NCBI GenBank assembly: GCA_020434645.1
Contig: JAGRAK010000148.1
Span: 1-5,467, forward strand
Origin: Bdellovibrionales bacterium
GTDB lineage: Bacteria; Bdellovibrionota; Bdellovibrionia; Bdellovibrionales; UBA1609
DNA length: 5,467 bases
Direction of reading: 5' to 3'
The notes under the pieces were generated by a model. That model saw only the letters and a program-made list of their open reading frames with translations. It did no database searches and was not told where the DNA came from. The translations under genes and the position numbers were made by a program. Below are positions 1 to 5,147 of this stretch, in pieces; positions within the stretch are counted from its first letter, which is position 1; the number at the start of each line of letters is the position of its first letter.

Positions 1-566
1 CCCAAGTCTTTTGCAATTCTGTAGCCGGCTGGCGAACTGCCCGTCGCAACCAAAATAGAATCAGCTAAAAATTCAGACCGATCTTTCACCTTTACACAAA
101 ACCGTGACCCCGAAGATAAAACTTCAATAGATTCAACTGTATGATTTTTAAAAATTTTCACGTTTAAGCGCTCTGCTTCATTTAGAAAACAATCAATAAT
201 TGTCTGCGAAGTGTCTGTGTCTGGAAACATCCGCCCATCTTCTTCAGCCACAAGCTTCACGCCTCTCTTAGCAAACCATTCCACTGTATCTTGAGCTTGA
301 AACCTCTGCATAAGTGAAATGAGTTCTTTTTTTCCACGCGGGTAATTCTCACAAAACTTCATTACGTCAAAACAATTGTGAGTGACATTGCAACGACCAC
401 CACCTGAAATTTTAACTTTTTTCAAAAGACTATCAGAGGATTCTAAAATACTGATATCTACTGGGGCCTGTGCTCGGAGTGCACGCTCAGCCGCAGCTAG
501 TGCCGCAAAAAAACCAGCTGCGCCGCCGCCGATTATGACAAGCTTACGAGCTGATGGTTGACCCAC
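1..566 (-). CDS. HI0933/YhiN-type FAD-dependent oxidoreductase, N-terminal part (3' end beyond window)
   Basis: The visible 188 residues are the N-terminal part of a flavoprotein of the HI0933/YhiN (BaiN-like) family. Directly seen are the dinucleotide-binding motif VIIGGGAAG (G13-x-G15-x-x-G18), an acidic residue ending the second strand (E42, in SILESSD), the family hallmark KISGGGRCNVTH at residues 52-63, DGRMFPDTDTSQ at about 110-121, and the second FAD-contact segment ILVATGSSPAGYRIAKDLG at about 171-188. The family is normally around 400 residues, so roughly half is missing off the left edge. I chose a GTG start at 566-564. It is the only plausible start before an in-frame stop three codon positions upstream, it places the FAD motif at residue 10 as expected, and a GTAGG-like ribosome site lies about 10 nt before it inside the preceding gene. 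That upstream stop is the stop of the barrel gene, only 3 nt away, so the two are probably co-transcribed. The exact substrate of this family is not well defined, and none can be read from the sequence. Confidence 0.9.
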   Translation of the reverse strand, partial: MGQPSARKLVIIGGGAAGFFAALAAAERALRAQAPVDISILESSDSLLKKVKISGGGRCNVTHNCFDVMKFCENYPRGKKELISLMQRFQAQDTVEWFAKRGVKLVAEEDGRMFPDTDTSQTIIDCFLNEAERLNVKIFKNHTVESIEVLSSGSRFCVKVKDRSEFLADSILVATGSSPAGYRIAKDL

Positions 567-569
567 TCG

Positions 570-1280
570 CTATAAACCTACACCAAACGACACATCAAAA
601 CCAGTACCTGACCACGCATCGTCTGTATTTGAAAAGCTTTTTTGATACTGATAATCGGCACTCAAAAACCAAGTGGAATTTGAGACTAGACGCATATCGA
701 GCCCAAAACGAGCTGAGCCAAGCTCTGCAAACTCAGAGGTGTCCATCATGGCCCCACGCTGAACCTGTAAAGCTCCGCCAATGCCGATCCCCGCCAGCGG
801 GGTGAGCACAATACGAGAGAATGTGTGACTTCGTGGGCTCCATAAAATTTCGGTTTGAATAGGAACTACATGAAGACGGGTGGCTATAGCGTATTCATCT
901 TGTTTTTCAACATCAACATAAGAAATTCGATTAGACCATGAAAGCTTCATTTGTTCACTGATCGCGAGTCGATAACCAAACAAGGGAGCTGAAACCGTAG
1001 AAAAATCATACTGAGTGGTTTGTAGAGGCGTCACAATTTGTGGCTGACCCAGGTTGCGATGAAGGTAACCAAATTCAACAGCGTCGAGAGAGCCTCTTCG
1101 TACATTTGGGAGCTCCTGCTCTACTATAAGATCTAATGTTGCCTCTGCATTTAAGTTCGGAATGCCGGCCTCAGACCCCGCAATATTTTCTACAGCTATC
1201 GAAGTCACAGAAAACACAAGCACTGCAGATGCTAAAATAACCAGATAAATGACATTCAATAAATTTTTAATTTTCAGCAT
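570..1280 (-). CDS. Predicted outer-membrane beta-barrel protein, uncharacterised
   Basis: This 236-residue protein begins with a basic stretch (MLKIK) and a long hydrophobic segment at about residues 9-30, consistent with a Sec signal peptide or uncleaved anchor. The rest is rich in alternating polar/hydrophobic strands with aromatic ends, for example YRLAISEQMKLSWSNRISYV, RLHVVPIQTEILW and TWFLSADYQYQKSF, with Gly-rich turns (PLAGIGIGGAL). It closes with FDVSFGVGL, which resembles a terminal barrel strand, although the last residue is Leu rather than the classical Phe. I infer a small outer-membrane barrel, but no named family is recognised. The ATG at 1280 is supported by a GGAG ribosome site (1291-1288) seven bases upstream. 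The gene overlaps the last 14 nt of the TolC gene and its stop lies 3 nt before the flavoprotein start, so it sits mid-operon. Its position suggests a partner or accessory role for the TolC-like channel, but nothing in the sequence proves this. Confidence 0.72.
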   Translation of the reverse strand: MLKIKNLLNVIYLVILASAVLVFSVTSIAVENIAGSEAGIPNLNAEATLDLIVEQELPNVRRGSLDAVEFGYLHRNLGQPQIVTPLQTTQYDFSTVSAPLFGYRLAISEQMKLSWSNRISYVDVEKQDEYAIATRLHVVPIQTEILWSPRSHTFSRIVLTPLAGIGIGGALQVQRGAMMDTSEFAELGSARFGLDMRLVSNSTWFLSADYQYQKSFSNTDDAWSGTGFDVSFGVGL

Positions 1281-2607
1281 ATATTTTCTCCAATTGAACG
1301 CCCATTAGTCGTCTTGCCTTAAGTAAGGTGTTAAAATAGACAAATTGGGTGCTAACAAATAACTTTTCAGCATCATAACGCGTGCGTTGCACACCCACCA
1401 AATCTTGACTTGAAATCAGGCCTTGTTGATAGTCTCGCCCAGCTAAAGTCAGTGCGGCACTGGCATTTTCACTCGCCTGCCTAGCCATCTCAAGTCGATC
1501 AATTGTGGACTCAAGATCCGCCACTGCTGAATGCAGCCCCGCCGAGATATTGAGTTTTTTTAATTCAACCTCGCGGGTCGCAATCATCTTTTGCTGTTCA
1601 AAACCACGGCGCTTAGCAAGAGATGAAAGCCCCGAAAACAATGGAACTTTTAAATTGAGAGCCACTTGCGTGTACTCAGAAGTATCTTCAAACCAGTCAG
1701 GGCGATTCGGCGAACGATACCCAACTTGCCCAGACAATTTAAGTTCAGGCATATCTGAAGACAACGCCACTGACTTTTCATATTTCACTTTTTCTAAATT
1801 CACATTCAAAATTTGAATTTCAGGATTGGCTCGCATCGCCTTTTCTACAGCCTCATCGAGCTTAATTTTTTCATACTGAATTTTAAGTAAATCTTTTGGC
1901 AATTCAATATTCGGGATGTCCTCGAGGGCGAGAAGTTTTCTTAAATCTCCCTTTGCGGCAATTAAATCTGTTTCAATTTTTTTAACCTCCGCTTGAGCCA
2001 TAGCGAGATTCACTTGCGCCTGCAGACGGTCTGTTTTTCGTGCTCGCCCAATTTTTTCATATCGTCCGATTGTCGCTGCATGCTGACTCAAAGTTTTAAC
2101 ATTTTGTTCAGCCGCCGCAAGCAATCGGGCTTGCTCTGCCACTTGATAATACGCTTGCGTCACTGACGCGATCAACTCTTGCGTTTCATTCACAAGAGAT
2201 AATCGCTTCACATCTTCGACCTGATGACTAAGAGCAAGAGCGCTCAAAACCCCGCCTGAATAAATGGGCTGAGTTGCTTCTAGATACACTGAATACTCTT
2301 CACTTGTGTTCGACACTATACTTGTCGCAACACTTGAACTTGATAAATTGGCCGGATTATCTTTTGTCGTCACGCTGCTATTTAAATTAATTGAAGGCAA
2401 AAGAGCCCCACGAGCCTGCGATGTATCACTCACACTGACTTGAAGTTCAGCTTCACTTTTTTTAAGAGTTGGTGATCGCTTGAGCGCAATACGTATCAAG
2501 TCTTGAAGGCTCAGTTTAGGCGCGGTCGCGTCGGCGCTGGCATAAGTAATTGTATTACAAAAAAAGATGAAGAAAACTACGCTGAATAATTGCCGATTTT
2601 TTATCAT
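1267..2607 (-). CDS. TolC-family outer-membrane efflux protein (OEP repeats)
   Basis: The 446-residue product is full length for the TolC/OEP family (usually about 420-490). A Sec signal peptide covers residues 1-25, with likely cleavage after YASA. Two homologous OEP repeats follow. The first starts with LSLQDLIRIALKRSPTLKKS (about 33-52), continues through ARGALLPSINLNSS and reaches the strand segment ATQPIYSGG near residue 115. The second starts with AMRANPEIQILNVNLEK (about 257-273), continues through DMPELKLSGQVGYR and reaches LKVPLFSG near residue 320. Long heptad-like alpha-helical stretches lie between, as expected for the periplasmic tunnel. Such proteins form trimeric channels through the outer membrane and need an inner-membrane transporter plus adaptor. 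No such genes lie next to it here, so the exported substrate is unknown. The ATG at 2607 follows the stop of the upstream lipoprotein by 3 nt, with only a weak ribosome site (GAAAGA), which suggests translational coupling. The 3' end overlaps the barrel gene by 14 nt. Confidence 0.93.
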   Translation of the reverse strand: MIKNRQLFSVVFFIFFCNTITYASADATAPKLSLQDLIRIALKRSPTLKKSEAELQVSVSDTSQARGALLPSINLNSSVTTKDNPANLSSSSVATSIVSNTSEEYSVYLEATQPIYSGGVLSALALSHQVEDVKRLSLVNETQELIASVTQAYYQVAEQARLLAAAEQNVKTLSQHAATIGRYEKIGRARKTDRLQAQVNLAMAQAEVKKIETDLIAAKGDLRKLLALEDIPNIELPKDLLKIQYEKIKLDEAVEKAMRANPEIQILNVNLEKVKYEKSVALSSDMPELKLSGQVGYRSPNRPDWFEDTSEYTQVALNLKVPLFSGLSSLAKRRGFEQQKMIATREVELKKLNISAGLHSAVADLESTIDRLEMARQASENASAALTLAGRDYQQGLISSQDLVGVQRTRYDAEKLFVSTQFVYFNTLLKARRLMGVQLEKIYAEN

Positions 2608-2610
2608 TAT

Positions 2611-3192
2611 TTATTTTTGTCTTTCATTTATTTTTTTAAATAAAAATGTAGTGTTACCCGAAATTGTGCTCAAGTTGCCTTCAATAGTCTCTTCACCTGT
2701 AGGCCACCGCCTATACACCGCCTGTATTCCACCATAGACATTGCCATTTGTGGCCGTATTAAATAAAGCCAGCTCACCCGTAGACTCATTGTAATTGGAT
2801 TGCCAATAACTGAGTGGCGGAAGTGGGTTTGGCACTTCACCACCCTGATCTCTTACGGGCACTTTAGACAAATAAGCCCGAATCATGGGTTTGGTATTTT
2901 CTTCGCCAGATCCGATGCCACCACCGGCACCACTTCGAGGAGCTGAGTACACGGATAAGTCGAGTTGCATTCGAATTTTAGTGCCATTACCGGCAAAGGA
3001 CAGCATATCGCCTTCGTAATGACCAGCGAGTGGATCTAAGCGCGCTTTCTCTTTGGCGTTATCGGCACGTCTTTCATCGTCTATACGAGCCGCAATGTCT
3101 TGCTCAGGCCCACAAGCATTTATGAAAAGGACTGCCCCCGACATAACTGCAAGCGTTACTCCACCCAATATAAAACGACCAAATTTTTTCAT
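2611..3192 (-). CDS. Uncharacterised lipoprotein, first gene of the minus-strand operon
   Basis: From the ATG at 3192 the product is 193 residues. It has a basic start (MKKFGR), a hydrophobic core at about residues 7-24 and a lipobox-like FINAC giving a lipidated Cys27, the only cysteine in the protein. The -2 Asn is unusual but the -3 Ile and -1 Ala fit. The mature part opens with a short charged segment (DDERRADNAKEKARLD), then a GHYEGDM segment followed by beta-rich sequence, with a Gly/Ser loop (GAGGGIGSG, about residues 90-98) and a closing strand pair IEGNLSTISGNTTFLFKKI. I infer a beta-sandwich or lipocalin-like globular domain and do not recognise the family. I prefer this start to an in-frame ATG at 3351. 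It has a strong GGGGGA ribosome site about 4 bases upstream and gives a proper signal peptide, whereas the extension would bury that peptide 53 residues in and cover the divergent promoter region. TolC follows 3 nt after its stop, so the two probably share expression and compartment. Confidence 0.8.
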   Translation of the reverse strand: MKKFGRFILGGVTLAVMSGAVLFINACGPEQDIAARIDDERRADNAKEKARLDPLAGHYEGDMLSFAGNGTKIRMQLDLSVYSAPRSGAGGGIGSGEENTKPMIRAYLSKVPVRDQGGEVPNPLPPLSYWQSNYNESTGELALFNTATNGNVYGGIQAVYRRWPTGEETIEGNLSTISGNTTFLFKKINERQK

Positions 3193-3193
3193 A

Positions 3194-3201
3194 AATCCCC
3201 C
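3194..3201 (-). promoter_or_regulatory. Ribosome binding site that decides the lipoprotein start
   Basis: Read on the minus strand, GGGGGA followed closely by ATG at 3192 forms a strong purine-rich ribosome site. It supports the internal Met as the true start of the lipoprotein gene rather than the longer in-frame option at 3351. Confidence 0.6.
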
Positions 3202-3210
3202 ATAAGGCAC

Positions 3211-3227
3211 ATTTTTTGAGAAAAAAT
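3211..3227. repeat. Perfect A/T-rich palindrome at the predicted transcription start of the minus operon
   Basis: ATTTTTT-GAG-AAAAAAT is a perfect 7-bp inverted repeat around a 3-base centre, just downstream of the minus-strand -10. It could be a protein-binding site or a weak hairpin at the extreme 5' end of the transcript. Because it is all A/T and short, chance occurrence in AT-rich intergenic DNA is quite possible. Confidence 0.35.
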
Positions 3228-3228
3228 G

Positions 3229-3257
3229 ATCATAACGGAAGTCATGGGGCACAATAA
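3229..3257 (-). promoter_or_regulatory. Candidate sigma70-type promoter for the lipoprotein-TolC-barrel-flavoprotein operon
   Basis: On the minus strand a TATGAT -10 (3234-3229, five of six consensus bases) is preceded, with a 17-bp spacer, by a poor -35 TTATTG (3257-3252). Initiation would fall near 3222, leaving an untranslated leader of about 30 nt before the lipoprotein ATG at 3192. The -10 is convincing and the -35 is weak, so an activator or another sigma factor is possible. Confidence 0.4.
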
Positions 3258-3275
3258 AGATGTTTTTTACCTTGA

Positions 3276-3305
3276 TTGCGATTATCTTATGAAACTCGCT
3301 ATATT
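3276..3305 (+). promoter_or_regulatory. Candidate sigma70-type promoter for the DUF442 lipoprotein-helicase pair
   Basis: TTGCGA (3276-3281, four of six -35 bases) and TATATT (3300-3305, five of six -10 bases) are separated by 18 bp. Initiation near 3312 would give a leader of about 45 nt carrying the AAGGA ribosome site. It diverges from the minus-strand promoter, with roughly 19 bp between the two -35 elements. This is consensus matching by eye only. Confidence 0.4.
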
Positions 3306-3343
3306 TAAACTCTAAGCCTTTGGGTTGGAGCACATCATCATGA

Positions 3344-3348
3344 AAGGA
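3344..3348 (+). promoter_or_regulatory. Shine-Dalgarno site of the DUF442 lipoprotein gene
   Basis: AAGGA lies 8 nt before the ATG at 3357, which is ideal spacing. It contrasts with the following helicase gene, which has no comparable site. Confidence 0.65.
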
Positions 3349-3356
3349 CACTCAAT

Positions 3357-3908
3357 ATGAAAAATATCATCATTTTGTTATTCGCTAGTATGCTCACGGC
3401 TTGTGCCCATCACCATCATGCTCCTCATAAAGAGGGTGCACCTAAAGTGGTCAAAGGCACGTTTGGCGATGTGGACTATTACACAAGATCGAACACTTAC
3501 TTTATGGGTCAGCCCACTCCAGCTGCGCTTGATGCCGCGAAAGCAGACGGAGTGACCACAGTCATTAATTTACGAACACCTGAAGAAATAAATTCTCTAA
3601 AATATAAACCTTCAGAAGAAGCTAAAAAGCGTGGGCTGAATTATTACAACTACCCCGTTAATAGCAAAGAACCACTCGATATTGCCACATTAGATAAAAT
3701 TGAAAAAACTTTTGTACTCCATCATAAAAAAGGCGAAAAAGTCATAGTTCACTGCACAAGCGGCCAACGCGCAGCCACATGGTTTGCCTATCATTTAAGA
3801 AATGCACATGGAGAAAATCTTCAAAAAGCACTCTCTGAAGCTCGTGATGTGGGTCTCACGAATGAAAAATTAATTGAAGGCATTAAAAGTTTAGAGCCCA
3901 CAAAATAA
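3357..3908 (+). CDS. Lipoprotein with a DUF442/BLH-type (tyrosine-phosphatase-fold) domain
   Basis: The 183-residue product starts with a short lipoprotein signal (MKNIIILLFASMLTAC), giving lipidated Cys16 in an LTAC lipobox. The +2 residue is Ala rather than Asp, so outer-membrane sorting is expected by the enterobacterial rule. A striking histidine cluster, AHHHHAPH, follows immediately at residues 17-24. The domain then shows YFMGQPTPAALDAAKADG (about 48-65), VTTVINLRTPEE (66-77) and the P-loop VIVHCTSGQRAATWFAYHL (129-147). The C133-x4-R138 spacing and the GQPTP...VINLR signature match DUF442 (beta-lactamase-hydrolase-like phosphatase) proteins rather than the C-x5-R of classical tyrosine or dual-specificity phosphatases. 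Cys133 would be the nucleophile, and D108 is a possible but unverified general acid. Most DUF442 domains are cytoplasmic or fused to other enzymes, so an envelope-anchored single-domain form is less usual. The substrate is unknown. The ATG has an AAGGA ribosome site 8 nt upstream. The helicase begins 3 nt after its stop, implying co-transcription. Confidence 0.85.
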   Translation: MKNIIILLFASMLTACAHHHHAPHKEGAPKVVKGTFGDVDYYTRSNTYFMGQPTPAALDAAKADGVTTVINLRTPEEINSLKYKPSEEAKKRGLNYYNYPVNSKEPLDIATLDKIEKTFVLHHKKGEKVIVHCTSGQRAATWFAYHLRNAHGENLQKALSEARDVGLTNEKLIEGIKSLEPTK

Positions 3909-3911
3909 ATT

Positions 3912-5147
3912 ATGAAATTTGAAAAATACGATATTGCAGATGAAATCAAAGCCAATTTAATCGAGAATGGTTATTTTCGCACGACTGATATTCAGTTTAA
4001 AACGATTCCGGCTATTTTAAACAAAGAAGATGTTTTAGCTATTGCCCAAACAGGCACTGGCAAAACAGCCGCATTTGCAATTCCGATCATCGCTCGCATT
4101 CATGAAGCCAATTTAAAGCGAGACCGTCCGGGCGTTCATTGCCTTGTGATGGTGCCCACCCGTGAGCTCGCGCAGCAAATCGGCAAAGTTTTTTCTAAAT
4201 TATCGGCCAATACGGCCGCCACCAATTACTCAGTTTATGGCGGCGTTGAAATGGATCAACAAATTGCACAAGTAGCCGGAGGAGTTGATATTCTGATCGC
4301 CACACCAGGCCGCATGTTTGATTTGATTCGCAATGGTCATCTGGATGTCAGCTCAGTGAAAACACTTGTATTAGATGAAGCCGATCGAATGATGGATCTT
4401 GGTTTTATTGATGAAATAATAAAAATAAAAAAAATGCTCAGGCATAGACATCAAACTCTGTTTTTTTCGGCCACCATAAATAAAGAAATTAAAAAAACAG
4501 CCTATGACCTCATTCATTCTACGGCTTTACGCATTCAAGTCTCTCCTGAAGAATTTGTTTCTAAAAATGTCACCCATTATATAATTCGGGTTGGAATGGA
4601 CGATAAGCGCCACTTGCTTGTTAACTTTTTAAAACTTCACCCTGAATCAAAATTAATTGTTTTTGTGCGAACTCAAGTCAGAGCTGATCGCGTGATCGCC
4701 CACCTTGCTAAAAACGGCACAACTGCAGTTGGTTTGCACGGTGGTCTTTTGCAAAATGAGCGCGATAAAAACCTTGAAAGATTTCGCAATGAAAAAAATA
4801 TTGTGCTTGTCGCCACTGAACTTTCAGCACGGGGTATTGACTTACCCGGTATCACTCACGTCATTAATTATGACCTCCCTGATGATCCTGAAAACTACGT
4901 ACACCGCATAGGTCGAACAGGGCGTGGCTTTGCTAAAGGTGACGCCATTTCGTTTGTGAGCCCAGAAGAAAATGAAAAATTAGCCCTTGTTGAAGCTTTC
5001 ATTGAAACAAAAATCACCGAGATCGAAGTCGACATGAATAAGCCCGTGGCTTCTGAAAAAGAAATCGAAGAGATGGATATCGCCGAGATGCTCGCTTTTG
5101 AAGAGAGTCAGTTTGAACCATCTAAGAAGAAAAAGAAGAAACATTAA
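3912..5147 (+). CDS. DEAD-box ATP-dependent RNA helicase, RhlE-like
   Basis: The 411-residue protein carries the complete DEAD-box motif set in order: Q motif (F3 and TTDIQFKTIP with Q28), motif I AQTGTGKT (45-52), Ia PTRELAQQI, GG (YGGVEMDQQI), Ib TPGR, motif II DEAD (155-158), motif III SAT (186-188), motif IV LIVFVRT, motif V ATELSARGIDLP (R307, D310) and motif VI HRIGRTGR (331-338). It should therefore be an active cytoplasmic RNA-dependent ATPase that unwinds short duplexes, as in ribosome assembly, RNA decay or cold adaptation. Beyond the two RecA-like domains there is only a short acidic stretch (EIEEMDIAEMLAFEES) and a basic end with six consecutive lysines (405-410), a compact RhlE-type layout without the longer C-terminal extensions of DeaD/CsdA. 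The ATG at 3912 lies 3 nt after the DUF442 stop and lacks a clear Shine-Dalgarno, so coupled or reinitiated translation is likely. Its stop shares TTAA with the convergent downstream gene. The specific paralogue (RhlE, SrmB or other) is uncertain. Confidence 0.96.
   Translation: MKFEKYDIADEIKANLIENGYFRTTDIQFKTIPAILNKEDVLAIAQTGTGKTAAFAIPIIARIHEANLKRDRPGVHCLVMVPTRELAQQIGKVFSKLSANTAATNYSVYGGVEMDQQIAQVAGGVDILIATPGRMFDLIRNGHLDVSSVKTLVLDEADRMMDLGFIDEIIKIKKMLRHRHQTLFFSATINKEIKKTAYDLIHSTALRIQVSPEEFVSKNVTHYIIRVGMDDKRHLLVNFLKLHPESKLIVFVRTQVRADRVIAHLAKNGTTAVGLHGGLLQNERDKNLERFRNEKNIVLVATELSARGIDLPGITHVINYDLPDDPENYVHRIGRTGRGFAKGDAISFVSPEENEKLALVEAFIETKITEIEVDMNKPVASEKEIEEMDIAEMLAFEESQFEPSKKKKKKH

Noticed and set aside
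554..805. Plus-strand ORF of 83 codons
   Set aside because: It is antisense to the barrel and flavoprotein genes, has no domain-like sequence (Gln/His/Thr-rich, low-quality composition) and no convincing ribosome site.
1505..1816. Plus-strand ORF of 103 codons inside the TolC gene
   Set aside because: It is fully antisense to a well-supported TolC coding region and shows no signal peptide or motif.
3193..3351. 53-residue N-terminal extension of the lipoprotein gene up to an ATG at 3351
   Set aside because: It would put the lipoprotein signal peptide deep inside the protein and run over both candidate promoters. The internal ATG at 3192 has a strong GGGGGA ribosome site.
3405..3428. HHHH segment read as an engineered His tag or vector sequence
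   Set aside because: It has only four consecutive histidines, set just after a natural lipobox in a gene whose context is ordinary chromosomal DNA. No vector or linker sequence is nearby.
4673..4911. Two short ORFs, one on each strand, inside the helicase gene
   Set aside because: They overlap conserved helicase motifs IV to VI in other frames. Their sequences look like frame shadows (Ser/Arg/Leu-rich) with no independent support.
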